A stretch of 64,000 bases of DNA from Asterias amurensis (lineage: Eukaryota; Echinodermata; Asteroidea; Forcipulatida; Asteriidae): contig NC_092660.1 of assembly GCF_032118995.1 (NCBI RefSeq), forward strand, positions 20,942,501-21,006,500, given 5' to 3'. Positions 24,591 through 36,001 of this stretch are shown here, piece by piece. Position 1 is the stretch's first letter. Each line of letters starts with the position of its first letter. The translations under genes and the position numbers were made by a program. The notes under the pieces were generated by a model. That model saw only the letters and a list, made by a program, of their open reading frames with translations. It made no database searches and had not been told where the DNA came from.

Positions 24591-25962
24591 CTACCTCAAC
24601 CTTCGAGCCTCTCTCTCAGACTCAAGCAGAGTCAGGATGTCTCCGTCTCTAACAGGCCCTTTCACATTACGGATGATAGAACGATTGGAGTCATCAAGGA
24701 ACTCCACTCTCACTTGTGTACACTGTCCCTGGGAGCCGGTACGGCCGAGAACCTTGGTAACCTGTTCATAGGAAACATGTGCATTTATTATTGATCTTGA
24801 AATAGTAAAATACAATTACAAATACAACCAGTCCATTTACTGGAAAAGTTTCTGTACCACGCCACCACCTTTTCATTCAATATGAAATAATAAACTAACT
24901 TACCTCAATGAGATATAACAATTAAAAAGGGGTGGTGGCAGGATCGAAAAGTTATCCCTTTTACTTTCAGATTAGCAGAAGAAATACATGTACATTGATT
25001 TGATTTAACCTTGGGCCCTATGTAATTCTAGCTTTAAAGGAACATTACAGAATTAGTTTTTACTAACAAAACGGTTGCTGGCAGTGTACAAACTTTATGT
25101 AATCCACCATATACATAAACTGATCGGTCATCTGGGTCATGAGGAATAGTGAAAAAACGATTACAAATTTTGCATTGCATCAACGTCAAAATAAAAATAA
25201 ACAAAACGGACACAGAGCGATAAACTCCAGACGTGAAGTTAGATTATTTCTTTCTTATCAAATAAGACATTTCAGACAGAACTGTTTCAACTTGGGATGT
25301 TTCCAACTGTCATCATCATTAGACCATGTGAGTTTTATGTAAATCCGTTATCTTTACGATTTGTGTTTCTTACTAATTCCGTGACGTTCCTTTAAATTGT
25401 CTGCAAATGTTCACCAAATTTCAATTTCTTTAATATATCACACTATGGTCCAACTCTCGGACTCTTGTCTTGTTTGTATTAATTAATATTTGGCCTTATT
25501 TTCATAAAATTAAAAATGTACAAACACAGTAAAAATACAATTTAATTGAGTAAATTAAAAAAAAATTAATTTCAAGCACAACGTATTGTCAGTGGGTTTA
25601 GAATGTATGAATTAATGGAAAGGGTTTCATTAATTGCACAGACACTGTAAGTTCAAGTAAGTTAAGGCCAGAAACAACAAATCGTAGGAATGTGCAGAAG
25701 GTTAAACAGCGCCCTCCTCGGGCACACGTGCAAACCTACGCACCCACAGTGCACGCACATGAGATGCAGGCTGATAGAATCACGCACTTTTTAATCGCCG
25801 AATTTTAAGTCTTCCGAAAAATATGTTTTCATGTACACATGAATGATGAATTTTGAAGTAATATAAACTATGGTATCATATCTACATTATATGTAATCCT
25901 GGTTGTTCAAATCATTCTATAATGTGACATTTTACCTTCGCAAGCTTGACTGGCTTGTCCAT
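24591..25962 (-). CDS. rps28: 40S ribosomal protein S28 (eS28)
   Basis: Component of the small ribosomal subunit near the mRNA exit site. Two coding exons, 25962-25936 (MDKPVKLAK) and 24761-24591, give 65 aa; human RPS28 has 69. Residues 10-65 are almost identical to human: [20 protein letters not shown], then [15 protein letters not shown] and the C-terminal [13 protein letters not shown] phase-0 intron after LAK carries two MITEs (24841-24960 and 25038-25391). Upstream, the minus strand reads CCTCTTTGATTTCTC ending near 25997, a plausible 5' TOP start for a ribosomal protein mRNA. A 3' UTR exon follows. The gene is head to head with NDUFA7. Confidence 0.97.
24841..24960. repeat. MITE (family D), copy 1
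   Basis: Ends TGGAAAAGTTTCTGT and GAAAAGTTATCC, with the shared inner blocks ATATGAAATAATA and TTACCTCAATGAGATAT. It lies in the RPS28 intron and matches 26926-27073. Confidence 0.75.
25038..25391. repeat. TTAA-type MITE (family F)
   Basis: Flanked by TTAA at 25034-25037 and 25392-25395, with ends AAGGAACATTACAGAATTAG and CTAATTCCGTGACGTTCCTT. The terminal AAGGAACA is shared with family A but the body differs. It lies in the RPS28 intron. Confidence 0.85.
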
Positions 25963-26283
25963 TTTTGCGTCGTCTCGCAAGTGAGAAATCAAAGAGGTCA
26001 ACTTTTACGTGACGGGCTTTTTCATTACGTTAAAATAAAAATAGTGACAAAAACGTTTATGGTTAACAAATTTATTACAAATTTCAAAAACTAAAATAAG
26101 AAATCATCATATAAAGTATATTTGATGTAGTTTTTGCACTTAAGTTCTAAAATAAAAACATTTTAAAAGAAAATACTTTACAACTTATCGCAAGAAATGT
26201 TGACCTTCGTTGGTGCCGAAGGGCAAGTCAAAACGAGGCGAAGCGTTGCTCGTAGGAGGTGCGGGAACCAGCGAAAAAGCAAA
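25963..26283. promoter_or_regulatory. Shared RPS28/NDUFA7 divergent promoter
   Basis: 321 bp separate the two start codons. Both sides are CpG-richer than the neighbourhood, for example near 25965-25980 and 26213-26260. A TACGTGACG motif at about 26008-26016 contains a half-CRE. No TATA box was seen. The same two genes are divergent neighbours in human (19p13.2), so the arrangement is probably ancestral and the promoter shared. Confidence 0.75.
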
Positions 26284-29200
26284 ATGGCAACTGCTTCACC
26301 GATAGTTCAAGCTCTCCGCAATTTTTTGGCCGGGGTATGTTTATTCCCTTATTATTCTTCAACTTTCAAAAAGTAACATCGACAATTACTTGTCTGTGCA
26401 ACTAATGAATCTAGTACGAAACGTTTGCTGACGTGTTAAATGTTTACACAGGGACTTTCTACAGTAAACCATACGATATACTGACTGGTGCCCTTTAAAA
26501 TAAAGGGTTAAACTTAAAACAACATTGTGTAGAGCAGCAGTTGGGGACTGACTGGTACTCTGGGGAAAATTCTGTCAAAAAAAACAAACTTTTTCTTTTT
26601 TTAAATTAGCAATTTTACTTTTCGTGTTAATTTTTCCATTAATACGTTAGTATTGTTTGATTGCATAATGTGTGTAAACTGTCATTTGTACCCAATTTAG
26701 TTTTAATTTGTCCATTAATTTTTAATACGTTCTTTTTACAATTTACTATTTAGATGGGGTTAGGTTAGTGTTAATTTGTCCATTAAATACGTTCTTAATC
26801 TTAATGTTTGATTGCATAATGTGTGTAAACTGTCATTTGTACCCAATTATTGTAATAATTTGTTGTTGTAGTGGTATAAACTATGTATTAACTTAGATTT
26901 TAAAAAGACTGAACGCAATAAACCATGGAAAAGTTTCCGTAGTGGCGCCACCACTTTTTCATCCGATATGAAATAATATACTATAGAAATAGTATCTAAT
27001 TTACCTCAATGAGATATCCCTTTTTGTAAAAAAAAGAGAGAAAAAGTGGTGACATCATCTGGAAAGTTATCCGGGGGATTTTTGTTGTTCATATTGTCTT
27101 TTTGATATAGATTATAAACCGATAAAACTGTTGACATTTCTTCCCGTTTTTGCAGAGAAATCTTCAATTGAAGTTACAGAATCGCTATCCAAAAGAAGTC
27201 TCTCCCAGGTCAGTAACAAATAAACACTAACATGACTAGGCCTAATGATTGATAATAATTAACAGCATTCAGTGAAGCTCTTTTTCCAGCGGTTGCAAAG
27301 CGCTACAACAAAACAAATGTAAACCAGAAACAAAATGTATTAATTTTACTCAAAGTCAAACAAATTAGTTTTAAGAATCAAGGTGCTTTTTGAACTGGGA
27401 AATTGAAGTCACTTTGGCTAATGAACAAGGTATTGGGTTCCAGAGTGTAGAAGCAGTGCATGAGAATGAACAATTTCCAGCCTTCTTATTGGACTTTGGA
27501 AAAACCAGGGCAGTCCGGCATGATGAGCACAGAATGCTGGATACGGAGTAACTCTACAGGGTTCGACCTTAACGCAGGTTCGTTGGCCAAATGCCAGTAG
27601 AAATCGCGGCGGACCAGCTGAAACACCTTGCCAACTGGTCCGGCTGACCAGTCAAAAATATCGGCAGCGGTACTACAGAACTATGAAAATTTTTAAACTA
27701 TTTTCAGGCTCGAATAAAATGTAAAAACATTCACTCAAGGTTTGGATAAAACGTAATAAAAATCACTCGAAGTGCCGCTGAACGCTGGCAAACTTCCGAC
27801 GATCACGCGTACACAGCGCAAAATCCCATCATGCAACGCAAAGGCTTGTAGTCTTTGTATTAGTTCACGTGTGGCAGAAAGTGTAAGAAATACTGAACGC
27901 TAGAGGGCGTTTCAGAATATTCGATAGCGTGGGAATAGACGCCCTCTATTGGTGAAAGTACGCAATAGCTTACAAAACTAGCTTCAGTCGCCTTGACAGA
28001 AGACCACAAAGCAAAACACATTCTGTCAGCAGCATGGTCGGTCAACGGAGCAGATTTCCGTGTGGGAATAAGAGTCTAGCGTGTTTACGAAAAACGAGCG
28101 AGACGGTGAGGCTTCATTCAACAAAAATTACCAAGTTAGGATACTCTGGATGAGCAAAAAGGAGTATTTAATTGTGTTTAGTAAAGTTCTTCCGTCCTGA
28201 TTTTGGGTAATTTTGTTGTTATTTGGGGCTTGTTTTTTTTTGCGGGCGATTGGTGGGCGATCTAGTTTATCTATGGTTTTATTGGTCACATATAATGTGC
28301 GGTTGTTTGGGGTTTTTTGCGGGTTGATTTCAAGAAAGACTTGGGTTCTAGAATGCAATCATGTGTTAAACAAAGGCGTTTTTGCTGCTTTTAAAAACGT
28401 TTTTTAAATGAAAATTTTGTTCACAAAACAGACGCCGGCACCGATCATTCCATACACATAATTGAAAAAAATACCGTCAAACTCGTATGCTTCTTCATGG
28501 ACTTTTTTGATTTCTACTTTTTGTTGGGGGTTTTTCTGGACGAAAGTGGGAAGATTTTGGGAACTTCGGTACGATGTATTATGTTTATGAATACTTATTA
28601 AAACTACAATAATAGGCAATGTTTATACATGATAAAATAACTTGAGCGATCGCACGTAACCCTCCCCCACAGTAGATTTGAAGGCAGTACATAAAAAGTT
28701 AATGATATTTTAACAGTCGGTTTTAAAGTGTTTTTTTGGGGTGTTTTTATAGTAAAAACACTATTTTTTTTTTCTTCATAAAAAAGTTCTTCTTACTAAG
28801 GAATACTTTTATGTTGAGTGCTTACAATAAACCGTGGACTAAAAAAAAACTACCTAAATAAAGATCATTTTGCTCTGACAAATAATTTGACCTGTTTTTA
28901 AATTAATTTTAATAACGCTATTGTTATTACATTTTTAAAGAAAAAATACTCTCAAATTAATTATCCTTTACGAACACAATAACTTGGTAGACATAAAAAA
29001 AGTATGGCTTCCAGTGCAGTTAAGTTGACGTTGCAAATCATGTTGAATTTTGAAATAGCGACGATCGAAAAACGAGCAGTTGGTATACAACAGAATACTA
29101 TTAGTTTTAAAAAAAAAAGCATAAAAAATTGACGGACCAGTCAAAAACCTGGCAGACCAGTGAAAAATCAAGCCAACTGGTCCTGCTGGCCAGTTGAAAA

Positions 29201-31313
29201 AAAAGTTAAGGGCAACCCCTGCTCTACTCAGTCAGAACTAGACAGTAGGCCTACGTGTATGCAATACTTTACGGAGGCAATGGAAGCAATTGTCTTTGTC
29301 TATTTGATGTACTTTTTGGCCTGCCTGGCCACCAGTGCAGTAAATAAATAGGCCTAAACCATAATAATAAGTTGATAAGGTCGGTGGTCAATGATGCTAC
29401 TACCTTACAGATTTGGAATTATGCAAAAAGTAGTTAATGGCCTGACGACTCGATGAGTGACGTTTCGACACTTGCAGGTATTTTCTCAATTTTTAGCCTT
29501 CGTGAAAGAATTCTTTTGAGGTTGAAATGTCAGGCCATGAACTACTTTTTGCATATGTACCATTGGTACATTTGGTTGGTAAGTTGTTTTCAACTTTGCT
29601 TTTGTAAGGGCAAAAGGGCACCCAGTCTTTTTCTACTACACTGTATGTAAAGGGCATCTGCAACACTAATTTCTAATATACAAACCAAAGAAGTGATCAG
29701 GGCAAACAGAGTCAATTTCCCCTGTTAAGTATCCGGTCTGAAATTGCAAAATAGCCCTACCCAAACCTTTAGACTACTGTTTTAACCAGCATGAGTTAAT
29801 GTCCACTGTTTTGCCTATAGGTCTATACCAGAGCCCAACCTCCCTGATGGGGTATCTCATCGTCTGTCCGCTAACTACTACTACACTAGAGATGGTAGGA
29901 GGGAATCAAAGCCTGGTACTACGGTTTACTCAGGGGTTAAGAGACTAGCTGAACCCAAACCAGCTTCAGAAGGGTGAGTTCCAATGATCAAATCAATCAT
30001 GTTTTTGTCATGTTTGTGGAGTCAATAAACAAAGCCAAAGTCTTGAGTTTTTGTTGAGAACTTTGAATGACATCTGTTCTGCTCTTTCATTTTTCCATTT
30101 GTATTATATTTTGTATTGTTTTATCTGTGCATTTCTTTTCCATACAAATATTTGTGTTCTCACCGACCTTACTCATTATTTGTACTTTTCAAAATATTTT
30201 GTGTGTTTTGTTGTAACTGCATTTTTCTGTTTTAATTAATTTATCAAATAATGTATTCTTCCAACTGCTCATTTTTATATCATTGTGCTACTCTTTGACT
30301 TGTATTCTTTTTTTTCTGATGTGAAAACAGTACATGTATGTATTGTTGTGTAGTGATTTTGGTCATTGAATGCTGTGTGAATTTGCATTTTGTAATTCCT
30401 CATAATATACAACTTGCAGTTATTGATATATTTGTACTTGCATTGACTTTCTTGCTCTTTGTAACATTTTAATGTGGTTTTACCAATAATTTAAACCATC
30501 AAAATGCATGGTGTTGTGTGGTGGCACAACTGACTGTGCACAAAATGAACATATTATGTGTGCACTGTATATACTGTATTATTTGGTGATTTCAACACAT
30601 ATTGCAGGCTGACATAGTTCATCAGTCACAATCGAAGTGGATGATATTAATTGGTTAGACTATGTATTGTGTAGATGTTTTTGCCACATTATAATTATAC
30701 TGTATGTTTGCATAGTTTTTCTAAGTTCGAAATTTTTCGCAATTAATCTTTGGTATTGTCCTCTCACCTTTAGCACCTTTGGTCCAAATTGTCTATTAGT
30801 ATTTGAGTGTGTTCTAAAGTAATTGTTTGCATTATATATAGTAAACATACTAGTATTGGCCTAGTTTATCTAATTTCTCCATTAGTCTTTTTTACTTTTT
30901 AACATTATTGCCCAATCACTTTGATCATTTTTCTATTTTGACTCGTCTATTTTCAGTCTTTCTAAAGTAATGTTTCGTATTACACTAAATGTCTTGAAAT
31001 GTCTAGCACAAGTACAACACGTTTATTTGAATATTTTCAAAGTAATTGTTCGCAACAAACTAACTGTTTCAAAATATTTACCACAGATGTACAAAATGTC
31101 TTTGAAACTTTCCTAAGTTATTGTTCTCATTGCACTATGATAATGTCGTTCAAAATGTAACCTTTGACTATTTTGGTTCATCTAGTCAATCTCTAATATT
31201 GACTTCCTTGTGATTACTCCATCAGAGCTACAGCTATTGCTGCTGCCAAACCATTGACTCCTGGAAGCAGGCCATCATGGAAGATTTCAGCAGATGAACC
31301 CTACTTGATGTAG
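26284..31313 (+). CDS. ndufa7: NADH dehydrogenase 1 alpha subcomplex subunit 7
   Basis: Accessory subunit B14.5a of mitochondrial complex I, on the matrix side. Four exons: 26284-26334, 27156-27208, 29821-29973 and 31226-31313. GT/AG borders and phases close to give 114 aa (human 113). Recognisable blocks are VQALRNFLAG, LQLKLQNRYP, LPDGVSHRLSANYYYTRDGR (the family signature), RESKPG and the C-terminal SWKISADEPYLM. The start ATG lies in AAAATGG, a good context. Introns carry repeats: family D in intron 1, and a 1.67 kb hAT-like element and a small inverted-repeat element in intron 2. Intron 3 is T-rich, with weak degenerate repeats near 30950-31180. A likely poly(A) signal AATAAA is at 32024-32029. 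It is divergent from RPS28. Confidence 0.96.
26654..26850 (+). repeat. Direct repeat, 151 bp apart
   Basis: The block starting TGTTTGATTGCATAATGTGT (26654) recurs at 26805 for about 45 bases, with related TCCATTAA-containing sequence before each copy. It is a local duplication in NDUFA7 intron 1. Confidence 0.85.
26926..27073. repeat. MITE (family D), copy 2
   Basis: Ends TGGAAAAGTTTCCGTAGTGG and AAGTGGTGACATCAT...GGAAAGTTATCC. It shares inner blocks with 24841-24960, so copies of one family sit on both sides of the RPS28/NDUFA7 promoter. Confidence 0.8.
27557..29221. mobile_element. Non-autonomous hAT-like DNA element, 1.67 kb
   Basis: Ends CAGGGTTCGACCTTAAC and GTTAAGGGCAACCCCTG are inverted. 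CTCTA occurs on both outer sides (27552-27556 and 29222-29226) as a possible target duplication. Just inside, both ends carry repeated GGACCAG/CTGGTCC words in inverted arrangement. The CAGGGTT-type terminus is usual for hAT elements, but their duplication is normally 8 bp, so the class is tentative. No transposase-like frame is present. It sits in NDUFA7 intron 2. Confidence 0.65.
29421..29554. repeat. Short inverted-repeat element
   Basis: Arms ATGCAAAAAGTAGTTAATGG and CCATGAACTACTTTTTGCAT enclose about 90 bp containing GAGTGACGTTTCGAC and TTGAAATGTCAGGC. It lies in NDUFA7 intron 2 and has no coding capacity. Confidence 0.75.
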
Positions 31314-34300
31314 TCTCCACTTTGGCTTAGAACATCATTGTAAATAGATTCACGAAAAATATAATTATTGTAATAACTTTGTGCAGACTTATTCAAGCAA
31401 TGGAGTTATATCTCATTTTGCAAAATTCTCCCCAAACTATTAAATGATAAATGATTAGTTTTGATGTATTGTTTAAAAACAACACTTGAAGGATGTTGTG
31501 AACCACAACCAGGTAGAGAGATTGGTACTTACACCCAAACAGGGCTCTAAGCCAATAATTTGTCAACGATCTGGAAAACAATCGTCAAAATTGCTGGAAT
31601 TTTACAAACCAGCGTCCATTTTTACAAAACTGCTTGGCTTTCCACTGCAGTCAGGAGGAGCGATACACATTGCACAGTATTCTGACTGGTAAGCCATTTT
31701 AGCCAAGCAGGAATTCTCTGTGCTCAACAGCTAGATGAAATAGGGTCCAGTTGTTATGTACTTTCCATAGCTTAGAGTTCCATGTGTGTGAGCTTCACCT
31801 CCAAAACAGAGGACATTGTTATGAAATTGCAGGATTTTTCAATGAAATTTGCAACTGATCGACTACTTCCCCTGAATTCACACTGCTACATACGACTACC
31901 AAACTCTGTACAAAGTGAAAAGTGGTTGACCAATGCTGTTTTGTTTTGAAATATTGCTAAGTTTTCATAATTTTTTGATTTCTAAAACTCCAATATGAAG
32001 TACATGAGTGCATGTTTGTGATTAATAAACGAGTTTGGGATGTACTTTGCTCAAGGTATTCTGTTTTTATTTCAAATTGTTGGTACATTGGACTTGTTTT
32101 ATATGTGCTGCATGTTGTTTTTTCGTAAAAAGGAGCTGCCATGTTTTGTCGGTGATAATCCCTTTAATTTGCGGTCGATTCTCACAACCAGACGACATGA
32201 GAATTACCCAAGACAAAATGCCAAGATCGGTTGGTGGCTGAATAAGCATCACCTGATACCATGGATGTACGAACAAGCAAAAACATAAACTGTTTTCTAA
32301 ATATCTAGTGGCCTAACCAACGAAAACTATACGCCGGTTTGTGCGCGGGGTACCACTGGGCTGCGCGTGACGCTGTTTTGGCGCCAATAAGCTGAATAAA
32401 TGGCGCGTATTTACACAAGTAAACCTCCATCTCGTCTGCACCAATTAAAACCATGTTCGGCCTAAAATAACTTCACATCGAGTCTCCTCGGAGAAGATCT
32501 CGTCTCTTTATTTTGTAAATGATCACAATACGTCATACAGTTTGAGTAGAGCTGCGATTGAAGTTTTGTCGTCAAAGACGGTCTTGTGACGAGGTAATTG
32601 GTGTACCTTTAAAAGCGACCGTGATGTACCAGTTGGAAGTCTTGTATGTTTAGATCGCTATAGCAGCTGAAATGCTCCTGATTCTAAGGTTATGATTGTT
32701 GATGAGGAGTTGAATATCGTAGACTGTTTAATTTATTGTTAAATGAACCAACCACCAACCCCTTGCGATTTTGCTGAACTTGTTGATGGTGGATTGATAT
32801 GCACTCTGATAACACCGTAAATATTATATCAATTCACACTAACTTCTTTAATTGTTTACACGTTATGAATTTATCTATCCGTTGTGATGGGTGGGTTTTG
32901 GTGTATGTGGCCGGCAGTCAACCCCGAAGGCTTAAAATACTATGCAGGGTCTATAGCTCCGGGAACCGATTACAATAGGTTGGAAGCGCCCTCTTTGATC
33001 AGACCTCTCTGTTTGGTTGTTAGTATTATGGATTAATGGTCCATATATAGCCTCATGGACCCCTCCAAGAAGTTTAAAAACCTATAAGACCCGTCATGGA
33101 TCCGTCAATATTTGGAATAATTCACCCCTCGCCGCATTGCCTTTCTTCCCCAGTGATTTCTTCCACCATCCAAGAGAAACTTGTGTCTGAAAAGTGACAC
33201 TAAGTTTGTGGAAGCAGAGAGCCTGCAAGCCGTCATTGCTTCATACACGCACCTGTCACTAAAGGTAATTGAAATGACCGTCTTATTTCATAATTCGCGC
33301 AATAATGACGCTCGATCCTCGACACACAATACTCTCGGTTGTAATGCAATAGCCCGCACGAAATTTCACAAGGACTCGGGTTCCATAAACATGTTTTTCT
33401 TTTCTTTTCATTCTTGTAAAGGATCAATAGTATTTCGGGACGTCGGGGGAGGCCAAAGTGAAACGTGAGAGGAATTTTTCTTATGGTGTCAAACTTGTCA
33501 TAGTTTATTTCATTTTTATGGGATTTACCCCAAAACCCAAGACAAAAACATCCCGGATCTTAACTTGAATTCACCAACCAATATTGAGACTACGGTAATT
33601 ATCAAACAAACAAATACCCAAACAAACAAACAAACAACACATACCCAAACAAACAAACAAACAAACAACCAATCTTTGAGTCTTTTCGAGAAATACAGTC
33701 GGACGGCACAATAACCCCGGCACGCAAGACAACATTTTAAAAATAATTTGTTTTACAAAACAATTCAGTAGCTGGCACTTTACCTGCAAATTGTCACATA
33801 CGATTTTATTTTCCTCAGTTGTAAATAATTGTTTTAAAGTGATGTATCGCTTATAGTTTTTTGTGTTTTGGGGAAGTCTTGTAAATGTAAATCGTTTCCG
33901 CTATGTTTGGTACCACATGCGCAGCAAGGCACTTTAAATTGCAATAATATAGCAAAGGTATACTATAGACGTCAATCCAAACACACAAGCAACCACATAA
34001 TGTTGACTTTGTCAGTGTTCATCTTTAGGTTTTATTTGTTTCAAACCCCGACTCCGAGTAAAATTAACAAACAGCAATTCATAACACAAAAGTACCAATG
34101 GCAACAGTAATTGCGAATTATTACTGTCTGTGGCAATTTGTTAATGTCAGGACACTTTAATAATTAAGTGAAATGCGTTCGGCGTATTATTGAGTAATAT
34201 TGAGTAGACACACTGGCTTAAGTTTTAATATTGTTATATTATTCAAAACGAGCAGTTACTTCGAAACTAAATTATTTAAAATATATAAAACACTTCAGTT

Positions 34301-35999
34301 TCTTGTAGATCATATAATTTTAAATATGCCGAAACTCTGTTGAAGAAGTTATTTTTTTGTGAACATTCTGGTGCCAAACTTTGCTTAAAATTTGTGGTTT
34401 TACTTTGAAATGAATTAATGCGCCAATAGGAGAGTCACCTAAAAAGGAGCGATGTAATCCAATTCTGTAGACTCATCAAATTAAATTCCCACTTCACACC
34501 ATAACATGTTTGTTTCTCAACCTCGTCCAAGTTTGGTGTCTGATAGGTCAAACTTCATCCGCTTTAATTGAAATAGAAAAAAATACCAAAGACACAAGAA
34601 AGTTAACGGTAAGCGTAAAGTTCCAAACTTAGCTTCAGCAGAGCTAAGTGAATTAAAAGACTGCCCACGCAACACATTGATTCCCCTTGATCATCAAACA
34701 TAGACCCCAATTGGTGGACATGAAGTACTGGGGCTAGTCACCCACGGTGTTACGCTTAGTTGATGGAGTACAGCAACCCGCCCGCCCGCCTAGCTTGCCG
34801 TCACAACTGATAAGCATCAGACACCTCAGCCCAGATCATACGGTGGGCCTCTCACTGCGAGATGGCCTATTTTCTTGGGAGTTATCGTTGCTCTGGTCGT
34901 CTGCGGTCATTCGCACTCAAGTAGCCCGATGACTTTGTTGCCAGCAACACGCTGCATCTTCCTTTCTATCAATGAGATTGATCTTCAATTGATAAGGAAG
35001 CCGTCTTGCTTATTAGCGGAGATTTCTGATCGCTTTTAACACGTGGATGATTCGGTTTTAGAATCATTTTGCATTCTACCCGCGGTACAGCCGGTTTCAG
35101 CTGAGTTTATTCGCCAGATAGTGAACTGCAACTTAAGGGGTAAGCAAGCAATATTTCTTATTGGTTTCACCGAATTAACAACTATAACTATTCTGCTTTG
35201 AGACTTAGGTAACAAGACAAAGTTTTAAAAGGTAACTCTGAAAAATGAATAACATTGTAACATTATTCACTCATTTTTCGACGAATACAATGTACAAGTC
35301 GGTTGCTTTTTTGTGCGGAAAAAAAAAGAAAAAGAAAAAGAAATATTGTATGTGTTATTTTATTCAATCCGTTTGAGTAATTAGCCAAGAACGGTTAATG
35401 AAAATGTGTAATTTTATCGTGTGCTACATTTTTGTACTTGTAACTAAAAGTTATACAGATCCAGTACTATATGAATCCCACTTTTTAAGATAAAATATTA
35501 TGAGCTAAAGCGGCAATATTGCATATACAATATTACAAATCCATAATTATGTTTAAACAATTAAGAGAGAAATAACTGGCTGCCCTAAATTTGGTTTATA
35601 TCGGGAAAAATGTTGATGATTGAATTGTGATAAAGGATAATTGTTTGTTCTTATCACAATAACCCTTTCCTCCTTTGTGATCCTTACATGTAGTCTTGTG
35701 TCACGACCTGAAGAGACTTTAGATAAAGACAAAGTATTGTTGATTATTATTGAAATTATCTGAGTTGTTCTGGTTAAGTGTCAAAGTGTGTTGTCACTCT
35801 GTTTTAGTGATCTCCACAGTCAACTCAAAACTAAAGAACACATAACAAGGGGAAACTTTCTTCTAATAACTTTCACACTTTATGATAACAATCTTATGAA
35901 AACGAATACACTTTAGAACAAAAATTGCAGTACAATGGATTGAGTTTAATGTTTGTGGCCGGTCATTTTGCAAATCTTTTAATACTTTGTTTTGTTAAG
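31314..35999. other. NDUFA7 3' UTR, intergenic DNA, Dmrt2 5' flank
   Basis: NDUFA7 3' UTR probably runs to about 32045. A CpG-rich patch at about 32320-32420 contains GCGCGGGG and GGCGCCAAT and could be a promoter, but no gene follows that I can recognise. There is an (AAAC)n tract at 33603-33669. A possible non-coding first exon of Dmrt2 ends near 35140 (AACTTAAGG|GGTAAGC). The rest is AT-rich with no coding signal. Confidence 0.45.
33603..33669. repeat. (AAAC)n microsatellite
   Basis: Interrupted AAAC repeats with two ATACCC interruptions. Confidence 0.9.
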
Positions 36000-36001
36000 G
36001 T

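Noticed and set aside
32040-32288. Plus-strand 82-aa frame with a hydrophobic start
   Set aside because: Overlaps the likely NDUFA7 transcript end; no splice partner and no recognised family.
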